Assembly (NCBI GenBank): GCA_016169945.1
Contig: JADLSH010000249.1
Location: forward strand, 620,001-684,000
Reading direction: 5' to 3'
Source of the DNA: Trachythela sp. YZ-2020
Taxonomy: Eukaryota > Cnidaria > Anthozoa > Malacalcyonacea > Clavulariidae
Length of the DNA: 64,000 bases
A program made the translations under genes and the position numbers. This document shows, in pieces, positions 46,205 through 56,241 of this stretch. The notes below the pieces were generated by a model. It was given only the letters and a program-made list of their open reading frames with translations. It ran no database searches and was not told the origin of the DNA. Numbering within the stretch: position 1 is the stretch's first letter; the number at the start of each line of letters is the position of its first letter.

Positions 46205-46435
46205 TCAGTTTAGAACTGATAGAACTATCCAGTATAAATAAAGTTAGTTTAGGTTTCCTCCTGTAGTGACACTGGATCAATAAGAGGTGGCTCTTAACTG
46301 GATCTCTAGAAAGAACAGTTTAGAGCTGATAGAGCTATCCAGTATAAATAAGTTTAGTTTAGGTTTCCTGTTGTAGTAACACTGGACCAACAAGGGTTGA
46401 CCTATACTGGACCTCTAGGGAGAACAGTTTAAAAG
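46205..46435 (+). repeat. SINE-tail array (two units)
   Basis: GTTTAGAACTGATAGAACTATCC ... GGATCTCTAGAAAGAAC, then a second unit. The order of sequence variants (GACTGGATC..., then CCAACAAGGGTTGACC) is the same as at 47743-47975. Confidence 0.8.
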
Positions 46436-46605
46436 AACTCGATTGAGCACGCCAAGCGATGAAAAAATTCTTAATTGCCTCGTGTAACGCCCTTAACTTT
46501 ATCTATATGGAATCCTAAGCCCCAGAGAAAACCTGCGACGTTTGATAGTGTCAAACTGAAAGCACTCTTCTCGTGCACATGTGACTGAGACGAAATTACA
46601 ATCAG

Positions 46606-47225
46606 CAGGGGCGCCGGAAGGAACCCAGGGCAGCGGGGGCAGAATCTTGAAAAAGGGCACTTTCATCTTTACTTGTATAGAAACTGGGTTTGCGTAATTT
46701 TGCTTCTGTGCCAACAGCAACTGTTTGAAATCGTTATATATTTGTTCCGAAGTAAACGCGCGGCTATTCGTTTATTTTAGTTTGCTATGCTGTCAGTACA
46801 AACATTATCAATGCGCTTATGGATAGCAGCAAACATTCTGCTGTTTAGCCTTAGGTTGTTTTCAGATATGACTTGATACAATTACGCATGACATTAAAAC
46901 TTCTTTCTGCAGTGGCGGAACTCATTGGAACAAACATATAAAATATCAACACACTTTATGTACTTTACTTCTTGCTCTTTTTTCATCATATTTAACAAAG
47001 TGTCGACAGCGTCGTGACCTTTAATGGGTAATGAACGTTCTTTGTTATACAGTTTTAGCATAACTTTTATCTCAGGGTGATAAAATAGATTGGAGTGAAA
47101 ATATTAGCTTTTGTTAAGGCAATCTTTAAATATACATCTCAATCTTTAAATATACATAAGGCACTCGGCTGCCCCGTAAGCATAGGGTAGCGGGGGCAGC
47201 TTCCCCCGTGGTTCCGGCGCCCCTG
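46606..47225. mobile_element. hAT-type MITE inserted in a SINE
   Basis: CAGGGGCGCCGGAA opens and TTCCGGCGCCCCTG closes the element. The flanks ACAATCAG (46598-46605) and ATAATCAG (47226-47233) are an 8-bp duplication with one difference. The host SINE is in minus orientation: body at 46560-46605, head with TATCGCAGGAATCGAGG at 47236-47330. No coding frame. Confidence 0.85.
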
Positions 47226-47684
47226 ATAATCAGAAAACTGCGTATCGCAGGAATCGAGGTGAAAGGCACATGTACTAACCACTGACACTGTGTCACTAAA
47301 ACTCCAGTTTGAGTATTTTTCAATGATGTTCTCATAGTTGATTATTGCGCCATTGCGATATAAAGAGCGATGCTATTCTTAGCAAGCAGCACAAGCGCCT
47401 ACGCACTCACTTGCGTCTCTTCAACTAATTGAGACAATATATTTTGATAAATGGCTAATCAATAGCCCAATATTATGATTAGATAGCCAAAATTTATATC
47501 TATTTATAGCAAGGCGTGCGTAACAACACATGCTGATCTTATGCAAATCCTAGTTCAAGTTTCATATAAACATAAGTTTCATATCAAGATTTTCCTCGGC
47601 ATCTCGTTCGGTATAGGACTAATAGTAGGTGTTTGTAGATGGAATACTCCTATTTTTTACTCATAAACACCGCAAGTTTTCTGC

Positions 47685-48260
47685 GGGTAATCCACTTTCA
47701 TTCTACAGTAACACTGGATCATTGAGGGTTAACTCTTAGAACAGTTTAGAACTGATAGAACTATCCAGTATAAATAAAGTTAGTTTAGTTTAGGTTTCCT
47801 CCTGTATAGTAACACTGGATCAATAAGAGATGGCTCTTAACTGGATCTCTAGGGAGAACAGTTTAGAGCTGATAGAGCTATCCAGTATAAATAAAGTTAG
47901 TTTAGTCTGGGTTTCCTGTTGTAGTAACACTGGACCAACAAGGGTTGACCTATACTGGACCTCTAGGGAGAACAGTTTAGAACTGATAGAGCTATCCAGT
48001 ATAAATAAAGTTAGTTTAGTTTAGGTTTCCACCTGTTGTAGTAACACTGGACCAACAAGGGTTGATCTATACTGGACCTCTAGGGAGAACAGTTTAGAAC
48101 TGATAGAGCTATCCAGTATAAATAAAGTTAGTTTAGTTTAGGTTTCTTGTTGTAGTAACACTGGACCAACAAGGGTTGACCTATACTGGACCTCTAGGGA
48201 GAACAGTTTAGAACTGATAGAGCAATCAGTATAAATGAGTTAATTTAGTTTTTCTCCTGC
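47685..48260 (+). repeat. SINE-tail array (five units)
   Basis: GAACAGTTTAGAACTGATAGAGC-type starts at about 47743, 47857, 47969, 48087 and 48203, spacing 112-118 nt, with alternating CACTGGATCAATAAG and CACTGGACCAACAAGG variants. Confidence 0.85.
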
Positions 48261-48289
48261 AGCAGTAACAATAGTAGCACTAGTAAAAA

Positions 48290-49315
48290 CTTTATTTATA
48301 GACTATGTCAACCTGAGCTGTTTTCCACAAGGGGCGTGTACAAAAATACAAACTATATAAAAAACTATTTGATACTAGAAAGCTATTTACAAAGACCTAA
48401 ATTAACCAAAGAAATATTATCTATTTACAAAATATGTTATGTTTTAATAGTTTCCAATATCGAAGGTGCGAGTGGCAACATTATTCCTAAAACAAGGGAG
48501 AGATTTGCTTTCCCCTTATATATACATCTTCTGGTAGAGAGTTCCATACCGATGCCCCGTCAGACATGAAACTTGTTTTCATGCTATTTGTGCGAGGTTG
48601 TGGTAAACAGAGGGAACTTGATATGCCGCGAAGCTCATAGTTTGTTATCACATTGCCGTTCATATTCATTATAATCCGTGCAGATCTGTTGTGGAGCTTT
48701 TAGAGCCTTTTAGATTGTGTTTCCCCAAAAACATCCTATACTTCACAGCAATAATTGAAGTATAGTCGAACGATAGAATTACATACTGAAAGTAGGGTAT
48801 CTTTGTCGGTAAACTCCCTACGACGACGCAGTGCTGATATTCCAGTAGCCTGCGTAGCAGGCGTTTGAAAGGGGGCCCTTTCAAACGCCTGCTATGCAGG
48901 CTAATATTCCAGCAGTGATTTTCTTACAAACGTTTTCAGTATTACTCTTTCAAGAAAGATGCTGATCAACTTTTACTCCAAGGGTTTTACATTCATGCAC
49001 TTGTTTAATTGATTTATTATCTATCGCAATATTGGGTTGGGCTTGTGAAATATTTTCTATCCTCGATTAATATGTATTCTTTTTTTGCCACATTAAGGCT
49101 TAGCTTATTTGCAATTAACCGTTGCCTAATTAGACTTTCCAAATCCGAATTCATTGCATTTTCAAGATCAACAATTGATATTTCGGTAGCTGTCAGGTTT
49201 GTGTCATAAGCAAATAGTCGAGGTTTTGTTTGACTTAAACATTGAGGTAGATCATTTATATATAGTAAAAAGGCCCTAAAATAGAACTTGGAGTACCCCA
49301 CATTTGATTACCCTT
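48290..49315 (-). pseudogene. Non-LTR RT fragment, degenerate
   Basis: Minus-strand frame 49301-49017 encodes LLYINDLPQCLSQTKPRLFAYDTN (a decayed F/YADD catalytic motif) and LIANKLSLNVAKKEYILI, RT palm and thumb features. A frame at 48669-48487 encodes LPQPRTNSMKTSFMSDGASVWNSLPED, the C-terminal end. The 58-bp hairpin at 48846-48903 interrupts it. Confidence 0.8.
48846..48903. mobile_element. 58-bp hairpin insertion with 9-bp target duplication
   Basis: TAGCCTGCGTAGCAGGCG ... CGCCTGCTATGCAGGCTA is a near-perfect palindrome, flanked on both sides by ATATTCCAG (48837-48845 and 48904-48912). It sits inside the RT fragment. A 9-bp duplication is typical of MULE-type transposition. Confidence 0.85.
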
Positions 49316-49404
49316 TTTGACGAAGCGTAGCCATTTACTTGGCATTTTTGGTTGCGATTCGCGAGGTACGATTTTAATAGGGAAAGAGCATTCCCTTTGA
49401 TTCC

Positions 49405-49590
49405 ACTGGATCAATAAGAGATGACCCTTACTAGACCTCTAAAGAGAAGAGTTTATACTTTAGAACTGATAAAACTAACAAGTATAAATATAGTTAGTTT
49501 ACTACCAATAAGGAATGACCCTTACTGAATCTCTAGGAAGAACAGTTTAGAACTGATAGAGCTATATATATATCCAGTATAAATAGAAGG
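49405..49590 (+). repeat. SINE-tail units, degenerate
   Basis: CACTGGATCAATAAGAGATG ... GACCTCTAAAGAG and a second copy ending CTGATAGAGCTATATATATATCC. Confidence 0.75.
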
Positions 49591-49727
49591 CATTCTGCAT
49601 GTACCCATTAGTTTTGGTCTGTTTTTAATTTCGCCTTCGGAAGAGCAAACAAAACTTAAATATACATAAACATTACGAAAATCGATTTCGAAATTTCGCT
49701 TCTAAATTAATTTCAATTGTCTGTGCT

Positions 49728-50828
49728 TGTTTTGAAAGAGCATTGAAACCTCAAGTTTTTTTAACAGACAGAATAAAAAATCATTTAGTAAGAACTTTCT
49801 AGTAGTTTCATTCGAACATTTATGATTATAGGGAAGTTAATACGATTATACGTTAATCTCTTCGCTTCAAATTATAAATCTACGCAATATTTGTCTTTCT
49901 ACTAAAACTTAGGCGAAAATTGATGTCGTATTAAAAAAATTATGCAGCCAAAGCTACATAGCCAGTTCAGCTGCTATAGCATGAATAAATTATGGTGTAT
50001 TTACAAAATCTATATTCGTTGGGCCAATTTCTGGTAGAAAGTTGTGGCGTTTATTTCATGTTTGGGTATTTCGGTATGATTCTTTTATACAAAAATACTG
50101 GAATAAAGGAATTTGGTGGAATGAAATGATTAATTTCGTTTGGTTTACATAACAAGGGGAGTTTGTTTGTTCAGTTAAGTCCATGGTGGTCAGTTATTGT
50201 TGGTTTGTAACAATCTTTGGTCTTGTGAAGATACGATAAGCTGTGGACTGTTGGAAAATATAGAAAAAAGTTTGAAGGCAAAAGATTATAAGCTGTGAAC
50301 AGTAGTAAAATGGAAACATTGAAACAAAGTCAAAGTTTAAACGATTAAAGCTAAAACGGTTATCAGAATTTCACAACAGGTCGATAAAGCAAAGATATAA
50401 TTAATTATTTCAAACGTTCAGTTAAAGCGTTCTCAGTTGCTGTATATACTTGGTGAAATATTAGCTTGAATCGCCTGTACGATATATACAAGGTGTTACA
50501 ATCAACACTAGAAAGCTGTGGTCAAAAAGACGGAACAAGGATCGAATTCGACAATTGATACACGAAGAACAACTAAATATATTGTTTGGTTCTTAGTTCA
50601 AGGCATTTTATCGTTATATTTGGTGAAAATAATTTGTCTCGTATTCACTGATTTTGAGAGTATTTCGTTGAATCACAAAGCATTAAATTAAGCTAGAACT
50701 GAACAAACAGGATTGGAGTATACTGGCTGAGCGAAAATACTGGTGTATTCGGCAGGAATTGGTAGCTTCGATCAGGTTTTTGTCTACGTATGAATAATTT
50801 GAGATAATTTACCTATACTGTACAGATT
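49728..50828 (+). promoter_or_regulatory. 5' flank of GPCR, conserved in all three units
   Basis: TTGAAAGAGCATTGAAACC at 49730 starts a block that runs nearly unchanged into the GPCR and recurs before the copies at 56242 and 61327. Promoter and 5' UTR must lie here, but no core promoter was pinned. A frame at 55450-55647/60540-60737 is open in units 2 and 3 and interrupted in unit 1 (TAA near 50149), so it is probably not coding. Confidence 0.6.
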
Positions 50829-51956
50829 ATGGCCAACAATAGTACAAATGTCACTATGTATCCAACGTCTACCCTTAATACCCACCCCAATACCACCACA
50901 ACAAGTGACAACCACGTTATCCAGTCCATGATTCCAGTCTTCGTATGCATCGCAGTGCTGTCTCTATTCGGTAACTTACTGGTCGTTTTTCTGTTCATAC
51001 GGAACAGCGGGTGGCTCAAAAAGGCGCACAGTAATTTAATTCTAGCGTTAGCAATTACGGATATTTTGACGGCAATTTGCATACTATGCGTGCCTTTATT
51101 TATCCACGAAAGTGATGTTTATGCTGTGCCTGGGAATGGGGTTTTAAGGGAACTTTATTGTCGCGTCGTATGGTCGCATTATTTAGTGTTTTCGCTCGGA
51201 GTGACTTCGGTCTATTTGTGCCTATCCTTAGCTATAGAACGCTGGCTTGCTATCAGAAAGCCACACTTCTATAAACAGCATTTGCACTCAAAACGTATCA
51301 TATGTGTGCTGGTTATAATTCCATGGCTAGCTGGATTCGCGTTCGAAAGTTCTGCTATAATACGAACAACCGGTGTGATCTTACGAGACGGCACGACTAG
51401 TTGCCGATGGAATCCGGACACCTCCGAATGGGGTACTCGTGTCACGATCGCCGTAGTGTCGTTTTGCGGTATGATATTAGTTCCTGGAGTGTTGGTGGTC
51501 TTGGCATATGTACATATTTTGGTCAGCGTTAAAGATACTCTCAAGCGAGACTCTATAAGGCACCGAGACACTCAGAGACGTCGCGAAAAGTCCGATTTCA
51601 AAAGGGTAACCCTTATGGCAGGGTTAGCTTCGGTTGTTTTGCTGATATGTTGGCTACCAGGACAATTTTATTTCATGTTATCTCAAATGGGGTACCTCAA
51701 AGTTCATGTTACGGCCCACCGGTGGCTAAATGTGCTAGCTTTATCGAGTTCGGCGTGGAATCCCATAATATACTCGTTTTCCAATCCACAATACAGAGAA
51801 GGGTTTAAAAATGAGTTATCGAGGTTTTTGTGTTTTTGTAAGTTATGGAGAAAAGGGTCATACACTGTGAAACAGCGTTCTGGAAATGTTGATGTTGACG
51901 GGGAGTTTGGAAAGGTGGAAGATAATTCGTCTGGACCTGTAGGCACTCTGGTTTAA
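50829..51956 (+). CDS. Class A GPCR, tandem copy 1, intronless
   Basis: 375 aa in one exon. N-terminus about 33 aa, Thr/Asn-rich with N-glycosylation sequons at 4 (NST), 7 (NVT) and 21 (NTT). TM1 34-57 (GN at 48-49); TM2 67-91 with LALAITD (Asp78); Cys111; TM3 112-138; ERW at 137-139; TM4 155-178 (PWLAGF); Cys192 in ECL2; TM5 204-233; basic ICL3 with RHRDTQRRREKS; TM6 261-286 (CWLPGQFY); TM7 with NPIIY at 311-315; C-tail with CFCKLW, possibly palmitoylated. It lacks DRY, like every receptor in this window. Plasma-membrane orphan receptor, ligand unknown. Against copy 2 it differs at six residues (S95G, G102E, R252S, then D, V and G in the tail). Confidence 0.93.
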   Translation: MANNSTNVTMYPTSTLNTHPNTTTTSDNHVIQSMIPVFVCIAVLSLFGNLLVVFLFIRNSGWLKKAHSNLILALAITDILTAICILCVPLFIHESDVYAVPGNGVLRELYCRVVWSHYLVFSLGVTSVYLCLSLAIERWLAIRKPHFYKQHLHSKRIICVLVIIPWLAGFAFESSAIIRTTGVILRDGTTSCRWNPDTSEWGTRVTIAVVSFCGMILVPGVLVVLAYVHILVSVKDTLKRDSIRHRDTQRRREKSDFKRVTLMAGLASVVLLICWLPGQFYFMLSQMGYLKVHVTAHRWLNVLALSSSAWNPIIYSFSNPQYREGFKNELSRFLCFCKLWRKGSYTVKQRSGNVDVDGEFGKVEDNSSGPVGTLV

Positions 51957-52014
51957 AACGGAATGGCATGGAACAGAGACTGCATGGCTTTCTGGGGGAG
52001 GGGGGTACTCTATG

Positions 52015-52222
52015 AACGGTGATGTTCACCATCGAAGTATGCTTTGATAAAAGTGTATGAAAATATAAACCTTATTCAAAGACTTAAGGCTGGTTTACAC
52101 TATCGAAGTTTCTTTGATTAAAGTATGTGACAGTGTAAATCTCTTTCAAAGACTTAAGGCTGGTTAACAAATCGAAGTTCTTTGATCAAAGTGTGTGACA
52201 GTGTAAACCTCTTTCAAAGACT
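52015..52222 (+). repeat. ~70-nt repeats downstream of GPCR, three copies
   Basis: CATCGAAG ... CTTTGAT-AAAGT ... CTTTCAAAGACTTAAGGCTGG recurs three times here, twice in unit 2 (57430-57567) and three times in unit 3 (62525-62720). Confidence 0.8.
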
Positions 52223-52223
52223 T

Positions 52224-52376
52224 ACGCCTGTATTCTAAAAGCTCACTCACACTCACACTCACACTCAAAGAGTGGAGGTTCAATCTGAGCTTAACTTGAG
52301 TGTCCGTGCTGTTTTCGAAAAGCTGGAGGGTTAGTGCCGCTGCACCATACTATGTGAGCTTTTAGAATACAGGCGT
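52224..52376. mobile_element. Foldback MITE, unit-1 copy (internally deleted)
   Basis: CGCCTGTATTCTAAAAGCTCAC at the left matches the complement of the right end; TTA flanks both sides (GACTTA / TTAAGG). 153 nt here, against 216 in unit 2 and 242 in unit 3. Confidence 0.85.
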
Positions 52377-52379
52377 TAA

Positions 52380-53300
52380 GGCTGGTTAACAAAATCGAAA
52401 TTTCTTGGTTTCCCCTATCTGTAGAAAAAATATACTGTACAATGTTTTGACATTACTACTCTTTGTTGTCATGCAGTTATCTTGAAATATATTTACTATA
52501 AATATCTTAATTTTGTGTAACATAATGTAGAAATTATGGCAGTGTTTAGTGCATGTTCCTTTCACCTCACTGAGGTTTGATTCCTGCAATATGCAGCTAT
52601 CTGATTTTATTATATACACAAGCTCTGGTTATGAGGTATTCTGCAATCTGATTGGTTCTCTACTAGCAGGATATTAGCTCGTATCCTGCTAGTAGAGAAA
52701 AGTAGAAAAATGGCTGGCAGATTTGGACAATTAAATGAAGAGGAAATTCAAGTTTTACATGAAAAAAGTACGCCAAAATGTTCTGTTCATATCCAGAGCT
52801 TGTGCATGTATATAATAAAACAGTTATTCTACTCACTCTCGTCGTATATGACTGATAGCCGACTCGGCGCTATCGCGCCTCGTCGGCTATCAGCTCGTAT
52901 ACGACTCGAGTTCGTAGAATAACTGTTAAATAATTTCCTCTTAGTCGCGCGCAGGGCGCCCTGATGCTTCCAGTTTGCCTCTTCGTCATTACACATGTAT
53001 TACTACTATAAATAGACTGATATTATAAACTCTTAGCGACGTTGTCATAATGTTGGATTATTGATCAAATACATTGTTCGTGATTCGAAAACTGTAGATA
53101 GTACTCTTTGCTTCCCCAAGCATTCTCGTATCGTTTTCATTGCCTCAAGAGCAGCAAGAAAGCAAGACACTGTCTTAGTGTCCTTCCTTCAATAAGTGCG
53201 GTAATGTAGGCTGAATGCATATCTGTTCTTCCTTCATAGCTCGTTCTTCCCAGGGGTAGTTTAAGCTGCATAAACATACCTCTATACATATATTTATCTC
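52380..53300. repeat. SINE head, hairpins and Crypton/ZMYM-like start remnant
   Basis: A SINE-head-like stretch is at 52535-52610 (GGTTTGATTCCTGCAATATG). Hairpin TTCTCTACTAGCAGGATA/TATCCTGCTAGTAGAGAA at 52658-52697. ATG at 52710 opens MAGRFGQLNEEEIQVL, which resembles the start of ZMYM/QRICH-like, Crypton-related proteins, but it ends within about 70 codons. A second hairpin, AACAGTTATTCTA ... TAGAATAACTGTT, spans 52819-52926. Most of this is deleted from unit 2. 52930-53300 is probably eIF2B5-like 3' UTR. Confidence 0.55.
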
Positions 53301-53464
53301 TTAATCATCCGATTCCTCCTCGGCCTCTTCGAGCCACGCTATAAACCGAGATACCTGAAGAAAATATCAAAACAAAAGAATCACAACCTAATCTCCGTCT
53401 ATCCAGGCATCTCGGTACGTGGCGGATTACATCATGGAGCAATGGAGGTGTTGTTGGTGACACA

Positions 53465-53850
53465 GTGACACGGCCGATAGGTCTCCGGTCAAAATGACCG
53501 GTCAGCTTGATTTTAGCTCGGTCAAAATCTGTTTTTGACCGGTCACTAATACGCACATACTAACAGTGAAACAAATCAAAAGAATTTGTTCAGAGACATC
53601 GCTTTTATTGTTTCACGGTGACGTTCTAAACGTTCAAGACGTTAGCAATCACCGTGTATTTAGGTGAATAGGCAACGTTATCAGTGTTACTGTAGTGCTT
53701 TCGGGGAAATCTTTATCATAAGGATTTAAAATTCTAGCGGAAGGCATGAAAATGTGGCCGGTCAAAATGACCGGCGAGGTTTAAAAGTGACCGGTCAACA
53801 GGCATTTTTGGCCGGTCATTGACCGTTGACCGGCCGTTATTTTGAGCCCT
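53465..53850. repeat. GGTCAAAATGACCGG inverted-repeat element in the eIF2B5-like intron
   Basis: CCGGTCAAAATGACCGG occurs at 53487 and 53757, with more GACCGGTCA motifs at both ends. The right end complement CAGGGCTCAAAATAACGG looks hAT-like. Repeated in unit 2 (58535-58920). Confidence 0.65.
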
Positions 53851-54205
53851 GGGTTAGTGTTTCTGCTTTTCACCTCTGTGACCGGGGTTTGATTCCTGCA
53901 ATATGCACTTGTCTGATTATAATTTGGCATATGAGAACAGTGCTTCCAGTTTGACTCTACCAAACACCGCCGGTTTTTCCCCATTTTAAGTACTCCAGTT
54001 TCCCCCGTAGAAACATTGGACCAATTAGACCTCTAGAGACAACAGGATATATAGTCATAGAGCTATATCCAGTGTAAATAAAGTTAGTTTAGGTTTCCAT
54101 CTGTAGTAACACTGGACCAATAAAAGATAACCCTTGCTGGACCTCTAGAGAGAACAGGATAGAGCTAGCCAGTGTAAATAAAGTTAGTACAGTTTAATTA
54201 AGGTA
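53850..54205 (+). repeat. Full tRNA-derived SINE in the eIF2B5-like intron, unit 1
   Basis: B box GGTTTGATTCC at 53886-53896, body CTTCCAGTTTGACTCTACC, then two tail units. The same copy recurs at 58918-59265 in unit 2, so it predates the duplication. Confidence 0.85.
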
Positions 54206-56241
54206 TATTACGTATATACTTAACCTAGACTTTTTAACTTCATTGCTATAAGAATCCTTATCCTTCATTTACCCTAACCCACCCTGGATGACAACCTGAG
54301 GCAAAATTACAAACAAAAACCCACACAAATTACACAAACGTACTTGTTCTCGAATTTTTTCCTGGTTTTCATTCCCAAGCGAGTCATCAATAGGAGACTT
54401 GAACCAATCCAGTATGACACTTTCATCAAACACTTCTCGGTCATACATTAAATGTAAGAAATTCTGAAACGCAGGCGACATTGCTTCGTTTTGAATAAAG
54501 AATTCCTGCGAAAATATCACAGAAGAAAACATGTAAGCCCAGGGAGAATTGATAGAACTATCTAGTATAATTCAATTGTGTTTAGTTTAGGTTGCTGCGC
54601 ATTATGTCCAAGTATAAGGTCGCTTCGCCAGTCTTTACACAGAGTTGACTTCCCCTTCATGGGATGGACCTCTAGGAAGAACGATACATTGTTATTGATC
54701 ATTGAAGGAGAAAATTATTTCTGTAGACAAAGTATTTTATTCATCAATGATCAAAAACAATGGCACTGTAAGAGCATCTCCGACTGTCGCCGATTAATGA
54801 AAACCAGGCTTAAAACTGGCAAGAGATTTCAAATTAGCCTTCGAGCAGGCCGAAGTTAAAGGTATTAAAAAGTTGGAGTCAATTGACCGTTTCAACAAAA
54901 ATGACGCCATCTTGAACATCAATATACACTGAAGGATTATGGGTGTTGTTTTTCCTCGTGAATTATAATTAATAAGAGTTTGAAATACATTTCTATCATG
55001 TTGCATTATCAACATTATTCGGATCATCCGATAACAGATCATTTGCGTCACAATTTGTTATGTATTTTTGTCATAAAGTATTGATTAAAAGACACATTAT
55101 ATAGGTTCTTATCAGTAGCATATACATTATTTTTGAAAGAGCATCGAAACCTCAAGTTTTTTTAACAGACAGAATAAAAAAATCATTTAGTAAGAACTTT
55201 CTAGTAGTTTCATTCGAACATTTATGATTATAGGGAAGTTAATACGATTATACGTTAATCTCTTCGTTTCAAATTATAACTCTACGCAATATTTGTCTTT
55301 CTACTAAAACTTAGCCTTAGGCGAAAATTGATGTCGTATTAAAAAAATTATGCAGCCAAAGCTACATAGCCAGTTCAGCTGCTATAACATGAATAAATTA
55401 TGGTGTATTTACAAAATCTATATTCGTTGGGCAAATTTCTGGTAGAAAGTTGTGGCGTTTATTTCATGTTTGGGTATTTCGGTATGATTCTTTTATACAA
55501 AAATACTGGAACAAAGGAATTTGGTGGAATGAAATGATTAATTTCGTTTGGTTTACACAACAAGGGGAGTTTGTTTGTTCAGTTAAGTCCATGGTGGTCA
55601 GTTATTTTTGGTTTGTAACAATCTTTGGTCTTGCGAAGATACGATAAGCTGTGGACTGTTGCCTGTTGGAAAATATAGAAAAAAGTTTGAAGACAAAAGA
55701 TTATAAGCTGTGAACAGTAGTAAAATAGAGACATTGAAACAAAGTCAAAGTTTAAACGATTAAAGCTAAAACGGTTATCAGAATTTCACAACAGGTCGAT
55801 AAAGCAAAGATATAATTAATTATTTCAAACGTTCAATTAAAGCGTTCTCAGTTGCTGTATACTTGTTGAAATATTAGCTTGAATCGCCTGTACGATATAT
55901 ACAAGGTGTTACAATCAACACTAGAAAGCTGTGGTCAAAAAGACGGAACAAGGATCGAATTTGACAATTGGTACACGAAGAACAACTAAATATATTGTTT
56001 GGTTCTTAGTTCAAGGCATTTTATCGTTATATTTGGTGAAAATAATTTGTCTCGTATTCACTGATTTTGAGAGTATTTCGTTGAATCACAAAGCATTAAA
56101 TTAAGCCAGAACTGAACAAACAGGATTGGAGTATATTGGCTGAGCGAAAATACTGGTGTATTCGGCAGGAATTGGTAGCTTCGATCAGGTTTTTGTCTAC
56201 GTATGAATAATTTGAGATAATTTACCTATACTGTACAGATT

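Larger units (their letters stand above)
53301..54505 (-). pseudogene. EIF2B5: Orphan last two exons of eIF2B epsilon, unit 1
   Basis: The penultimate exon is 54505-54344 (54 codons, acceptor TTTTCGCAG, donor CAA|GTACGT). The last exon is 53354-53301 (17 codons plus TAA, acceptor CTTCAG). The joined part has FLHLMYDREVFDESVILDWF and ends WLEEAEEESDD, the W2-domain (HEAT-type) end and acidic/aromatic boxes of eIF2B epsilon, the GDP/GTP-exchange subunit. eIF5 and BZW share the fold, but the ending fits epsilon best. Earlier exons are absent: beyond 54505 the sequence returns within 180 nt to the start of unit 2. So this is a 3' fragment left by the tandem duplication, without its own promoter or catalytic part. 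The intron holds a GGTCAAAATGACCGG-rich repeat and a SINE. Confidence 0.75.
45084..54681. repeat. Tandem segmental duplication, unit 1
   Basis: It starts at CGATACATTGTTATTGATC, which recurs at 54682 and 59753. It contains, in order: a conserved leader (45084-45537), a 4.2-kb segment found only here (about 45538-49727), the 5' flank and GPCR (49728-51956), 3' repeats, and the last two eIF2B-epsilon-like exons (minus strand). Confidence 0.9.

Noticed and set aside
55450..55647. 65-codon frame (also 60540-60737) as a small gene or upstream exon
   Set aside because: It is interrupted in unit 1 and shows no motif; its conservation is that of the whole duplicated unit.
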